From assembly GCA_001725355.1 (NCBI GenBank), contig MEGD01000011.1, positions 1 through 64,000 on the forward strand: a stretch of 64,000 nt of DNA. Direction: 5' to 3'. Positions 17,347 to 26,046 of this stretch are shown here, in pieces (the stretch's first letter is position 1; each line of letters starts with the position of its first letter). The position numbers and the translations under genes were made by a program. This DNA comes from Novosphingobium sp. SCN 66-18. Its GTDB lineage: Bacteria; Pseudomonadota; Alphaproteobacteria; Sphingomonadales; Sphingomonadaceae. The notes beneath the pieces were generated by a model. The model ran no database searches. It was not told the DNA's origin and saw only the letters and a program-made list of their open reading frames with translations.

Positions 17347-17763
17347 ATGTCACCGGGGTCGCGACACCTGCGCATCACAAGCGCGTCGCATCGCGAGCAT
17401 CGCTCAATTCGATGGACGGCGAACACGCTGTTTTCGCTCGCGATGCTCGTCGTGTTCTGCTGGCACGGCATCCTTGTCCAGACGCATTTTCACACCAATG
17501 TCCGGCCGCTGTCCGCAGCGTCCGAATTGGCTTCGAGCAACGGTCTTACACATGGGCAATCCTCGCCCGATACGCCCGACCGATGCCAGATCTGCCGCGA
17601 AGCCGCGACGGCCGGCCACTATCTCTCGCCTACCGTACCGGCGTTGGAAGCACGGATCGGGTTTGCCTCATGGCGGCCCGTCACGCCTTATATCCGCCAA
17701 AGCGGCCGTTCGCGCTCGCATGCCTGGCATAGCCGCGCGCCGCCCCTGTTCCTGACCCACTGA
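17347..17763 (+). CDS. DUF2946-like small membrane protein
   Basis: This 138-aa protein has one hydrophobic helix (about residues 30-50, LFSLAMLVVFCWHGIL) followed by QTHFHTN and a C-terminal region with CQICREAATAGHY. The layout, short size and position just before a TonB-dependent receptor fit the DUF2946/hypothetical group found with copper receptors. The ATG at 17347 is preferred; TTG at 17326 would add seven residues. Confidence 0.6.
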   Translation: MSPGSRHLRITSASHREHRSIRWTANTLFSLAMLVVFCWHGILVQTHFHTNVRPLSAASELASSNGLTHGQSSPDTPDRCQICREAATAGHYLSPTVPALEARIGFASWRPVTPYIRQSGRSRSHAWHSRAPPLFLTH

Positions 17764-17861
17764 GACAAAGCAGCGGCAACGGTCCCTCGAGTGGATCGTG
17801 CCCGGCCCTGTGGGCTGTCTGCCGGCAGAGCCAAGTCCTCAAGGTTCCTGGAGATCAGGTC

Positions 17862-18569
17862 ATGTGCACTCTACTTCGTTTTGGCGCGGTAACAGCCGCG
17901 CTGTTCCCTGCTGCCGCACTGGCGCAGCAGGCGCCGTCCACCACCCCCGACCCATCGACGGACATCATCGTCACGGCGTCGCCCTTCGGCAACGACACGC
18001 CGACGATCGTCGCCAAGGTCGATCGGGATTCGATATTGACGACGGGCGGCTCGAATATCGCGGATTCGCTTCAGACCGTGCCCGGCATCTCATCGACCGC
18101 ATTCGCGGCGGGCGCCAGTCGCCCGATCATCCGCGGCATGGACGCAACGCGCGTGCGCTTGCTGGAGGATGGCAGCAGCAGCGCGGATGTGTCCGACATC
18201 GCGCCCGACCACGGCGTGCCGATCGATCCGCTCGCGGCGCAGAGCATCGAGGTCGTGCGGGGTCCGGCGACCTTGCGCTACGCTAGCCAGGCGATCGGCG
18301 GGGTTGTCAATGTCATCAACAATCGTGTCCCGCAGTCCCTCCCGACGAAGACGGTGTCAGGCGAGCTGAACGGTAGCTTCGGGACGGTCAACAATGCCGG
18401 CGAGGTGTCCGGCCAGACCGACGTCAGGCTTGGCAGCTTCGTGCTGCATGGCGACGCCTTCTATCGCCGTACCGACGACTATGACACGCCGCTCGGCACA
18501 CAGCAGAACAGCTATTTCCGCGGCGATGGCCTCTCGGCAGGCGCATTGTTGATTGCCACTGAGAACTGA
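17862..18569 (+). pseudogene. TonB-dependent receptor, N-terminal fragment
   Basis: The frame encodes a signal peptide, a TonB-box-like start (STDIIVTASPF) and the plug domain (DSLQTVPGISS, RPIIRGMDATRVRLLEDG, SIEVVRGPATLRYASQAIGGVVNV), then stops after 235 residues. Real receptors run to about 650-750 residues, so the barrel is missing. The plug resembles zinc/copper receptors of the ZnuD/OprC type. Sequence beyond 18560 is an IS-like repeat followed by a CorA fragment, so an insertion and deletion removed the rest. Confidence 0.85.
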
Positions 18570-18603
18570 CCCGGGATTTCCATCGAGAAGTGACCCGGAT
18601 TTT
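18561..18603. repeat. IS-end direct repeats at a deletion junction
   Basis: GAGAACTGACCCGGGATTT (18561-18579) and GAGAAGTGACCCGGATTTT (18585-18603) are near-identical, 24 bases apart. Tandem near-terminal repeats of this kind are found at IS21-family ends. They sit exactly where TonB-receptor homology stops and CorA homology begins, so a vanished element probably caused the junction. Confidence 0.5.
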
Positions 18604-19024
18604 CACGCTGCGGCGTGAGCTGGTCCGCTTCCAGCGCGTGCTCGGTCCCATGCTCGAGGTCGGTCGCAAGCTGGTGAACCTGCAGCTTCCGCGGCTTGAT
18701 GAGGCCTCCAAACCCTATTTCCGTGATCTCCTCGATCACATGCTCCGGGTTGAGAGCGCCATCACCGGCATCCGCGACATCCTGATCTCGGTGTTCGAGG
18801 CGAGTCACCTGCTCGAACAGCAGCGCCAGGGTGCGATCACGCGTCAGCTCGCCGCCTGGGCCGCGATCCTAGCGGTGCCTACCGCGATTGCCGGGATCTA
18901 CGGGATGAACTTCGAGAATATGCCCGAACTGAAGACGCAGTGGGGATATTTCGTCATCCTCGGCGTCATCGCTGCGGTCTGCATCGGACTCTACATCCGG
19001 TTCAAACGCAGCCACTGGCTTTGA
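18590..19024 (+). pseudogene. CorA-type divalent cation transporter, C-terminal fragment
   Basis: The 144 codons match the C-terminal third of CorA: a long helix (LRRELVRFQRVLGPM), the first membrane helix with the YGMNFENMPEL selectivity motif and a second helix ending in basic residues. The N-terminal domain of about 180-200 residues is missing. It begins inside the IS-like repeat, has no proper start and is probably not functional. Confidence 0.85.
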
Positions 19025-19083
19025 CGTCGCTGACCGCTTTCCACATCGCGCGGGCTGAGGCCGCTGGGGCAGGCCGGCATAAC

Positions 19084-19491
19084 TCAATGCTTTCGAAGCG
19101 TCTCGGCGCGGTGCCGGTCCAACGCATCGAGCAAAGCCCTGCCGATCAACGGCTTTGCGAGAACGTGATCGAAGCCCGCCTCGGCGGCCCGCGAGGCCAG
19201 CAGCGTGTCGTGAAAGCCTGAGATCATGATGGCCCGTCCCGACCATCCGAGCTGGCGGAGGTGACGCAGCATCGCAAATCCGTCGATGTCGGGCATGCGA
19301 TAGTCGAGGATGACGCAGTCCGCCTCCTTCGCGCGGGGGTCGGCCAACAGCGCGTGGCCGGTCGTATATCCCCACACGGCATAGCCGCGCGATCTCAGCA
19401 GCAGCTGGAGGCCACGCCGCACGCCGGGATCGTCGTCGGAAACGAGGATGGTGTATCTGCCATCATGCTGGGTGGAACGGACTGATGGCAT
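19084..19491 (-). CDS. Stand-alone response-regulator receiver protein
   Basis: This 135-aa protein is a single receiver domain with the acidic pocket (VSDDDPG), phospho-acceptor Asp in CVILDYRMPDIDG, a Ser in place of the usual Thr (MISGF) and the conserved Lys (LAKPLIG). It has no output domain. It lies downstream of fixL and fixJ on the same strand, 81 bases after the fixJ stop, so it may be a phosphate sink or feedback partner for FixL. The start is uncertain: in-frame ATGs at 19527 and 19536 also exist and none has a strong ribosome site. Confidence 0.8.
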   Translation of the reverse strand: MPSVRSTQHDGRYTILVSDDDPGVRRGLQLLLRSRGYAVWGYTTGHALLADPRAKEADCVILDYRMPDIDGFAMLRHLRQLGWSGRAIMISGFHDTLLASRAAEAGFDHVLAKPLIGRALLDALDRHRAETLRKH

Positions 19492-19555
19492 TGCGAGAAG
19501 CGGACACCCGTGTGACGATTGCACCATCGATCGCATATCGCGCCTCGTCCCGTCG

Positions 19556-19563
19556 CTACGTAG
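19556..19563 (-). promoter_or_regulatory. CTACGTAG palindrome before the receiver gene
   Basis: This perfect 8-base palindrome, in context ACCTCTACGTAGCGA on the minus strand, lies in the gap between fixJ and the receiver gene. It shares CTACGTA with the recurrent element found elsewhere. Confidence 0.3.
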
Positions 19564-19572
19564 AGGTCGCAG

Positions 19573-20196
19573 TCATTTCGGCTTGCGGCCCATGCCCGCG
19601 GCAAAGGCGATCCGCAGGGCTTCGGACAGGTTGCGGACCTCGAGCTTGGCCATCAGGCTCGCGCGATGGACCTCGACCGTTCGCGATGAACAGCCCAGGT
19701 CATAGGCGATCGTCTTGTTGGGCAGGCCGTTCGCCAGCCCTTCCAGCACTTCCCGCTCCCGGGGCGTCAGTGCAGCGACCCGCACACCGGCTTCGGACGT
19801 TTCCAGGGTACGAAGGTCGACATCGTCGAGACGCGCGAACGCGCGGCTGACGGCGCCGAGCAGGGCGGCTTTCTCGAAGGGTTTCTCGAGAAAGTCGACC
19901 GCGCCGCCTTTCATGGCCTGCACCGCAACCGACACGTCGCCATGGCCGGTCAGGACGATGACCGGCATGTTGACCCCGCGCGCTGCCATGGCGGCCTGAA
20001 CCTCGAGACCGTCCATCTCGGGCATGCGCACGTCGAGGATGACACAGCCGACGGCCGCCGACTTCGCCTCCTTGAGAAACTCCACCCCCGAGGCATAGGT
20101 CACGACGTCGTAGCCCGCGGTCTTGAGCGCAAAGCTCGCCGCCTTGCGAATGCTCTCCTCGTCGTCGACGAGATGGATGACGCGTCTATCCCCCAT
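19573..20196 (-). CDS. FixJ-family response regulator (first copy)
   Basis: This 207-aa protein has an N-terminal receiver domain (IHLVDDEES, phospho-Asp55 in CVILDVRMPEMDG, LTGHGDVSVAVQAMK, EKPF) and a C-terminal LuxR/NarL-type HTH (LTPREREVLEGLANGLPNKTIAYDLGCSSRTVEVHRA, residues about 140-176). The start at 20196 follows GGAGGAA and overlaps the end of fixL by 11 bases. With FixL it forms an oxygen-responsive two-component pair. It is about two-thirds identical by eye to the second FixJ at 46432. Confidence 0.92.
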   Translation of the reverse strand: MGDRRVIHLVDDEESIRKAASFALKTAGYDVVTYASGVEFLKEAKSAAVGCVILDVRMPEMDGLEVQAAMAARGVNMPVIVLTGHGDVSVAVQAMKGGAVDFLEKPFEKAALLGAVSRAFARLDDVDLRTLETSEAGVRVAALTPREREVLEGLANGLPNKTIAYDLGCSSRTVEVHRASLMAKLEVRNLSEALRIAFAAGMGRKPK

Positions 20197-21721
20197 GTTC
20201 CTCCTCCGCCTGCGCATGGATCAAGGTAAAATGAAAGCGGGTGCCGCCGCGGTCGGGGCGCTCCATCCAGATGCGGCCGCCATGTGCTTCGATGATGGTC
20301 CGGCAGATCGAGAGGCCGAGGCCCATGCCGTCGGCCTTTGTCGAGTTGAACGCCGTGAAGAGCTGCTCGCGGACCTCGTCGGCGATGCCGGGGCCGGTAT
20401 CCTCCACGGTCACCTCGATCAGCCCGTCAGGGCGCAACCTGGTCGCCACCTTGAGGTCGCGAACCGGACATTCCGCCATCGCCTCGATGGCATTGCGCAT
20501 CAGGTTGACCAGCACCTGCTGGATCTGCACCCTGTCGACGAGGACTGGCGTCGCGGCGGCATCGACCGCAAAGAAGCTGCGGATGCCGCGCTCGCGGGCG
20601 CCGACCAGCGCGAGCTGGCTCGCCTCGGCGATGACCTGCGGCAGCTCGTGGAGGCTCTTGTCGACCTCGCCGCGGGCGACGAAATCGCGCAGGCGCCGGA
20701 CGATATGGCCGGCCCGCAGCGTTTCCTGTGCCGCATCATCCATCACCGATCGCAGCGACACGAAGGGTTCGTCGTCCCGCTCGTCGAGCATGTCGCGGAT
20801 CGTCTCGAGATAGAGCGCGACCGCGGCAAGCGGCTGGTTGAGCTCATGCGCGAGGGTCGAGGCCATGGTGCCCATCGCGCTCAGCCGGGAGACATGGACC
20901 AGCTCTGCCTGCAGTTCCTTGAGCCTGAGCTCATCCTGCTCCTTGGCGGTGAGATCCCGGATGAAGCCGGTGAACAACCGCTGCCCGTCTTCACCGGCCT
21001 CGCCGACCGACAGCTGCATCGGGAAAGTCGAGCCGTCGCGGCGCTGGCCGACCACGACGCGGCCGAGGCCGATGATCCGGCGCTCGCCGGTCTTGAGATA
21101 ATGCGCGATATATTCGTCATGCCGGTCGCGATCGGGCTGGGGCATGAGGCAGGAGACGTTGCGGCCGACGAGCTCGGTTTCCGAATAGCCGAACAGGCGT
21201 TGGGCCGCTGCGCTGAACGACGTGATGGCGCCGGTCTCGTCGATGATGATCATCGCATCGGGGACGGTCGCCAGGATCGATTGCAGATGCTGCTCGCGGG
21301 TCTCGATCGACGCGCGGACCGCCGCCTCGTCGGTGACATCGCGACTGATGCAGGCGAAGCCTCGATGTGCGTCGCCTTCGAACAGGGCGCTGATCGTCAG
21401 GCGCGCGAGATACTCCGCGCCGTTCTCGCAGACCCGCCACGCTTCGCGCTCCAGCGTGCCCTCGTGAAGGGCGGCCGCCAGGTCTGCGCACGGGCGGCCG
21501 GCCGTAATCTCGTCGGGCGGGTAGAACAGGTCGTGGGGCTGTCCCAGGACGCGGTCGAGCGGCCAGCATTCGGCACGCTCGCCTTCTTCATTATAGCTCA
21601 GCACGATCCCGGCAGGATCGAGCAGCGTCAGGACATGGCCGCCAGCCTGTCGCAGGAACAGCGGCGCAAGCCGCGCCACCTCCCTGGCAATCTCGTCCGG
21701 CCCGCGCCTCGTGTCGACCAT
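20186..21721 (-). CDS. FixL-like haem PAS sensor histidine kinase
   Basis: This 511-aa kinase has a first PAS domain (about residues 25-135) and a second PAS domain (140-265) that carries the FixL haem signature: His201 in DRDRHDEYI and Arg221 in IIGLGRVVVGQRRDG, matching the haem ligand and oxygen-gating Arg of rhizobial FixL. Then come the H box (TLAHELNQPL), the N box (NLMRNAIEAM) and ATP lid (EDTGPGI, GMGLGLS). It has no membrane helix and should be cytoplasmic. Low oxygen should activate it to phosphorylate FixJ. It lies after the DUF305 gene in a run of minus-strand genes that begins with the ECF system. Confidence 0.93.
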   Translation of the reverse strand: MVDTRRGPDEIAREVARLAPLFLRQAGGHVLTLLDPAGIVLSYNEEGERAECWPLDRVLGQPHDLFYPPDEITAGRPCADLAAALHEGTLEREAWRVCENGAEYLARLTISALFEGDAHRGFACISRDVTDEAAVRASIETREQHLQSILATVPDAMIIIDETGAITSFSAAAQRLFGYSETELVGRNVSCLMPQPDRDRHDEYIAHYLKTGERRIIGLGRVVVGQRRDGSTFPMQLSVGEAGEDGQRLFTGFIRDLTAKEQDELRLKELQAELVHVSRLSAMGTMASTLAHELNQPLAAVALYLETIRDMLDERDDEPFVSLRSVMDDAAQETLRAGHIVRRLRDFVARGEVDKSLHELPQVIAEASQLALVGARERGIRSFFAVDAAATPVLVDRVQIQQVLVNLMRNAIEAMAECPVRDLKVATRLRPDGLIEVTVEDTGPGIADEVREQLFTAFNSTKADGMGLGLSICRTIIEAHGGRIWMERPDRGGTRFHFTLIHAQAEEEHGG

Positions 21722-21780
21722 CGTCCCGGCTCACATGCCTGGCCGGGCGCACGCATCCGGGCGTAGCCCGACCGTGCCAC

Positions 21781-22254
21781 TCAGCGCCGCGCGAGTATGG
21801 CCTTCATCTCGTCGATTTCCTGCCGCTGCGAGCGCTTGATCGATTCGCAAAGCCGGATGACTTCCGGATCGCTGAGCTTTGCTTCCTGGCACATCAGGAT
21901 CGCCCCGGAATGATGCGGGATCATCGAGCGCAGAAAGGCCGTGTCGCCGATCGTGGTCTGGGTGCGGATGAGCGCAAAGCTGCCGAAGAAGGCGACCAGC
22001 GACGCGGCGATCAGCGCGATGTTGGCGGCTTTCGACGCGAACATGTGCCGCATGGCGACGATCATCAGCACCACCATCGGCGCGACCATCATCAGCGTCA
22101 TGTAGAGCATGTTGAGGTTGTTGTAGAAGCTGTCGAGCCCGTCGATCATGACGAACATCACCAGATACATGATGACGCCGCTGATGACGGTCTGAACGGC
22201 AAGGCTCCAATAGGCGCCCATCTTCCGGGTGTTCATGTGGGACGAATGGTCCAT
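21781..22254 (-). CDS. DUF305 membrane protein
   Basis: This 157-aa protein has three membrane helices (about residues 12-35, 45-68 and 72-95) and a C-terminal domain with RSMIPHHSGAILMCQEA, the DUF305 signature. DUF305 proteins accompany copper oxidases and ferritin-like proteins; the HH and Met/Cys residues suggest metal binding. The start MDHSSHMN is itself metal-friendly. It is in the copA2-copB2 operon direction. Confidence 0.85.
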   Translation of the reverse strand: MDHSSHMNTRKMGAYWSLAVQTVISGVIMYLVMFVMIDGLDSFYNNLNMLYMTLMMVAPMVVLMIVAMRHMFASKAANIALIAASLVAFFGSFALIRTQTTIGDTAFLRSMIPHHSGAILMCQEAKLSDPEVIRLCESIKRSQRQEIDEMKAILARR

Positions 22255-22344
22255 GGCGTATCTCCTTCGCTCGGCGCCGGCCGACCTGGGTATGAGTGTA
22301 ACGCCCCGCTCTCTTGTTCGCCCCCGCCATCAGCCGTCCTGATG

Positions 22345-23463
22345 CTAAAACCAGAAGCGAACGCCGGCGACGAAGCTGGTGGCATGGACGTCCTCGCCCG
22401 CAAGCCTCGACAGCCGCGCCGTGTCTCCGGCTTTGCGCAGATAGGAAACGCCGATGTAAGGCGCGAACTGGCGGCTGAATTCGTAGCGCAGGCGCGCGCC
22501 GAGCTCTATGTTGACCAGCCCCGAACCGATGTCGTTCTCCGGAATATCCTGTGCGGCGAAATTGACCTCGGCGCGCGGCTGGAGGATCAGGCGCTGGGTG
22601 ATGCGCTGGTCGTAATAGCCCTCGACCCGGCCCAGAACATCGCCCTTGGTCGAGAGGAACAGCGCGCCTTCGACCTCGAACATGCCAGGAGCCAGGCCCT
22701 CGACGCCGATCGTCGCGTAGGTGCGGTCGGGCCCGCGGCCGAAGTCCTGGCGGATACCGCCCTGAAGATTGAAATAGGGGTCGATGGCCCGGCTATAGAG
22801 GGCCTGGACCTCGGCGCTGTCGATGCCGCGGCCGAACTCGCCTTCGCCCTCGCTCTTGAGCCAGAGCCGGTTGATGTCGCCGCCGTAAAAGCCTTCGCCA
22901 TCCCAGCGATAGCCATCGCGGCCGCTATGCGCCTGATACTCGAACAGGTTGAGCAGCATCTGCCCGAAATTGTTGCCGCCGCTATCCTTCATCATGATGT
23001 CGCGCGAGCGCGCCATCTCGCCGCCGGGAAAATCACGATCGGCGAAGTGGTCGCTTGGGGGAGGCGGCGGGGGCGCATTGCCGGCCCGAAGCGCCGTGCC
23101 GGTCATTTGCATGCCGGGCATGGCGGGCATTCCCGGCATCGTTGTCTGGCCATGCTGCGAATGGTCCATACCCGGCATCTCCGGCATCGCGGGAGACGCG
23201 GGTTGCGGCTGACCGGCCGCATCTCCCTGCGGCGCAGGACTGGCCTGGTGCTGCGAATGGTCCATCGCCGAGGTGGCGTCCGGCGCTGGTGTCTGAGCGC
23301 GCGGCCTGGCGGCGGCCTTGTCCTTCTTCTTCTCCTGCGCCGGCGCCACTTCGCCCGGCGGCGCCATGCCGGGCATGCCGTGCATCGAATGATCCTGGGC
23401 AAAGGCGGGCGCGGCAGCGAAAAGGGCGATCGCGCTCACCAGCGGCGTGAGGATGCGGGTCAT
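22345..23463 (-). CDS. Copper-resistance outer-membrane protein CopB (second copy)
   Basis: This 372-aa protein has a signal peptide (PAFAQ), an unusually long His/Met-rich region with repeated MPGM and MDHSQH units (residues about 24-150) and a C-terminal barrel (LLNLFEYQAHSGRDGYRWDGE, NIELGARLRYEFSRQFAPYIG) ending in VRFWF. It belongs to the PcoB/CopB family. The start codon overlaps the stop of copA (TAATG). The barrel differs strongly from the copy at 11906, so the two pairs are not a recent duplication. Confidence 0.93.
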   Translation of the reverse strand: MTRILTPLVSAIALFAAAPAFAQDHSMHGMPGMAPPGEVAPAQEKKKDKAAARPRAQTPAPDATSAMDHSQHQASPAPQGDAAGQPQPASPAMPEMPGMDHSQHGQTTMPGMPAMPGMQMTGTALRAGNAPPPPPPSDHFADRDFPGGEMARSRDIMMKDSGGNNFGQMLLNLFEYQAHSGRDGYRWDGEGFYGGDINRLWLKSEGEGEFGRGIDSAEVQALYSRAIDPYFNLQGGIRQDFGRGPDRTYATIGVEGLAPGMFEVEGALFLSTKGDVLGRVEGYYDQRITQRLILQPRAEVNFAAQDIPENDIGSGLVNIELGARLRYEFSRQFAPYIGVSYLRKAGDTARLSRLAGEDVHATSFVAGVRFWF

Positions 23464-25412
23464 TACGCGTCTCCCTTCGGACGGACGCTCACGACCCGCA
23501 TCATCCCTGCATGCATGTGGTAGAGGAGATGACAGTGGAAGGCCCAGTCGCCGACCGCGTCGGCGGTGAAGTCCCAGGTCACCTTGCCGCCGGGCTGGAC
23601 GATCACCGTATGCTTGCGCGGCGCATGATCGCCATGCCCCGTCACCAGCTCGAAAAAATGCCCGTGAATATGGATCGGATGCCCCATCATCGTGTCGTTG
23701 ATGAGATTGACGCGCACCCGCTCGCCTTCGATGAAGGGGATCGGCTCGTGATGGTCCGACATTTTTTCGCCGTCGAACGACCACATGAACCGCTCCATGT
23801 TGCCGGTGAGGTGAATGTCGATGCTGCGGCTCGGCGCGCGCACATCCGGATTGCGCTCGAGCGCCATCAGATCCTTGTAGACAAGCACCTTGTGGCCGAC
23901 GTCGGCGAGGCCCTGGCCGGGCTCGCCGGTGCGGTCGACGGGCATCGGCGAGATGGTCTGGACGCTCGGATCGCGCTTCACCTGGGGCGCATTCGAGAAA
24001 TCGCGCATCTTCATCGAGCCCATCGCGTGCCCGCCATGATCCATGCCCGCCATCTGGCCATCGGCGCCCATCGCGCCGTGGTCCATGCCGGCCATCGATC
24101 CATGATCCATCCCGGTCATCGCGGAATGATCCATCCCCGAATGGTCCATGCCCGCCATGGCGCTATGGTCCATGGTCGCCACCGCTGCCGCCGCGCCGGT
24201 CGCGAGGCGCGCGGAGGCGTTCTTCTCGGCTGTGGGATCGACGCCCCGCATCGCGCCGCCCGACATGTCCATGCCTTCCATGCCCGGCATCGAGGACATG
24301 TCCATGCCCATGTCTTTCATGTCGGCGAGCGGCCGTTTGCGTAAGGGAGGCACCTCGCCGGCCATGCCGGCGCGCGGCGCGAGCGTGGCACGCGCCATAC
24401 CCGAGCGGTCGATGGCCTCGCCGACAAGGGTATAGGCCTTGTCATCGCCTGGGCTGACAACGACGTCGTAGGTCTCGGCAACACCGATCTGGAACTCGTC
24501 GACGGTGACCGGCACCACATTCTGCCCGTCGGCCTGGACGATGCTGAGCGGGAGGCCGGGAATGCGGACGTTGAAGGTGGTCATCGCCGACGCATTGATG
24601 ACGCGCAGCCGCACCCGCTCGCCCGGGGTGAAGAGCGCGGTCCAGTTGTCCATCGGACCATGGCCGTTGACGAGATAGGTGTAGGTCGATCCGGTGACAT
24701 CGGAGATGTCGGCGGGGTCCATCCGCATCTGGCCCCAGTCGAGCCGGTCCTTGAGCGGCTGATCCTTGCCTGACAGGAGCCCGGCCAGGGTCTGGCGCTG
24801 GAAGTTGAAATGCCCGGGGTTGACTTTGAGGCGCCGGAAGATCGCCTGCGGCGAGAGCGCACTGTGATCGGCGAGCACGATGACATGCTCGCGGTCATAA
24901 GCGACCGGATCGGCACCGGCGGGATCGATGATGATCGGGCCGTAATGGCCTTCCTGCTCCTGCAGGCCCGAATGGCTGTGGTACCAGTAGGTGCCGTTCT
25001 GCATCACCGGAAAATCATAGAGATAGCTGCCGCCAGGCTTGATGCCGGGGAAAGAGACGCCTGGCACACCGTCATGCTTGGCTGGCACCAGCAGCCCGTG
25101 CCAGTGGATCGAGCTGTCCTCCTCGAGCTGATTGACGACGTTGAGCCGCACGCGCTGGCCTTCGCGCAGCCGGATGAGTGGCGCAGGGACCGTGCCGTTG
25201 ACGCCGATTGCCCGGAACTGGCGACCATCGATGCTCATCGACTGCCGGGCGATCGTCAGCGTGATGTCTTCGCCCGACACGGTCGGCAGCGTCGGCCGCA
25301 TCCCCGGCGAGATCGTCTGCGCCCAGGCCGGCAGCCAGGCTGACAGGGCGGCGCCGCCACCGGCGAGGGCCGCGCCGCGAAGGAACTGGCGGCGGTCGAG
25401 AGCAGAAATCAT
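23463..25412 (-). CDS. Copper-resistance multicopper oxidase CopA (second copy)
   Basis: This 649-aa protein carries a Tat signal (DRRQFLRGAALAGG), the copper motifs IHWHG, WYHSHSG, HPIHIHGHFF and HCHLLYHMHAGMM, and a Met/His insert near residues 375-490 with many MDHS/MAGMDHG repeats and GMDMSSMPGMEGMDMSG. It should oxidise Cu(I) in the periplasm; the insert can bind many copper ions. It lies 67 bases after the ECF sigma gene on the same strand and is probably one of its targets. Confidence 0.95.
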   Translation of the reverse strand: MISALDRRQFLRGAALAGGGAALSAWLPAWAQTISPGMRPTLPTVSGEDITLTIARQSMSIDGRQFRAIGVNGTVPAPLIRLREGQRVRLNVVNQLEEDSSIHWHGLLVPAKHDGVPGVSFPGIKPGGSYLYDFPVMQNGTYWYHSHSGLQEQEGHYGPIIIDPAGADPVAYDREHVIVLADHSALSPQAIFRRLKVNPGHFNFQRQTLAGLLSGKDQPLKDRLDWGQMRMDPADISDVTGSTYTYLVNGHGPMDNWTALFTPGERVRLRVINASAMTTFNVRIPGLPLSIVQADGQNVVPVTVDEFQIGVAETYDVVVSPGDDKAYTLVGEAIDRSGMARATLAPRAGMAGEVPPLRKRPLADMKDMGMDMSSMPGMEGMDMSGGAMRGVDPTAEKNASARLATGAAAAVATMDHSAMAGMDHSGMDHSAMTGMDHGSMAGMDHGAMGADGQMAGMDHGGHAMGSMKMRDFSNAPQVKRDPSVQTISPMPVDRTGEPGQGLADVGHKVLVYKDLMALERNPDVRAPSRSIDIHLTGNMERFMWSFDGEKMSDHHEPIPFIEGERVRVNLINDTMMGHPIHIHGHFFELVTGHGDHAPRKHTVIVQPGGKVTWDFTADAVGDWAFHCHLLYHMHAGMMRVVSVRPKGDA

Positions 25413-25479
25413 TCGGTTTGTCTCAGCTTGCGGAAAGAGGGCGGGCCTACTGGAAATACGCAGCCCGCCCGCGTGCCCC

Positions 25480-26046
25480 TCAAACTTTCTTCAAAATTTC
25501 CGCGAGGCGCGCCCGGGCGCGGTAGAGGCGTGTTTCGACCGCCTTCTGGGAGATGCCGAGAATCTCGGCGGTTTCGGCTTCCGATTTCTCATCGATCGTC
25601 CGCAAGACGAGCGTGTCCTTGAGCGATGCGGGCAGGGCGGCGATCGCTTTCATGGCCTCTGCCAGCTGCTGCTCGGCGCCGATCGCCTGGTCGGGTAGTG
25701 GCGCCTCGTCGACGACATGTTCGGCTTCCCCCAGCGCCAGCGCGTGGGAGAAGAAGTTGCGGACCGCGCGGCGGCGGCGCCAGTCATGGCATTTGTTGAT
25801 GACGATCCGCGACATCCAGACCGGAAAAGGTCGCGCAGCGTCATAGCGGTTGAGTGCGGCGAAGGCGGCGACGAAGCTCGCCTGGGTCACGTCGAGCGCT
25901 TCGTCGCGGTTCCCGACATGGCTGCGCACGAGGCGGTGCACCCAGCCCTGATGCCGGCGGACCAGCTCGCCATAGGCCGCTTGCCGGCCTCCAAGCGCCA
26001 GAGCCGCGAGCTCCCCGTCCGAGCAGTCGGGGAGGCACGCGGTCAT
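25480..26046 (-). CDS. ECF sigma factor (CnrH-like)
   Basis: This 188-aa sigma factor has region 2 (YGELVRRHQGWVHRLVRSHVGNRDEALDVTQ, read across residues 25-55) and region 4 (LPASLKDTLVLRTIDEKSEAETAEILGISQKAVETRLYRARARL). No region 3 is present, as in ECF factors. The stop of the metal-sensor gene overlaps its start by four bases. Together with the two upstream genes it forms a CnrYXH-type signalling set in which periplasmic metal releases the sigma factor from its anti-sigma. Confidence 0.92.
   Translation of the reverse strand: MTACLPDCSDGELAALALGGRQAAYGELVRRHQGWVHRLVRSHVGNRDEALDVTQASFVAAFAALNRYDAARPFPVWMSRIVINKCHDWRRRRAVRNFFSHALALGEAEHVVDEAPLPDQAIGAEQQLAEAMKAIAALPASLKDTLVLRTIDEKSEAETAEILGISQKAVETRLYRARARLAEILKKV

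Noticed and set aside
23999-24310. Repeat block that could be taken for a CRISPR or satellite
   Set aside because: The repeats are coding (MDHS units) with irregular spacing and keep the CopA frame.
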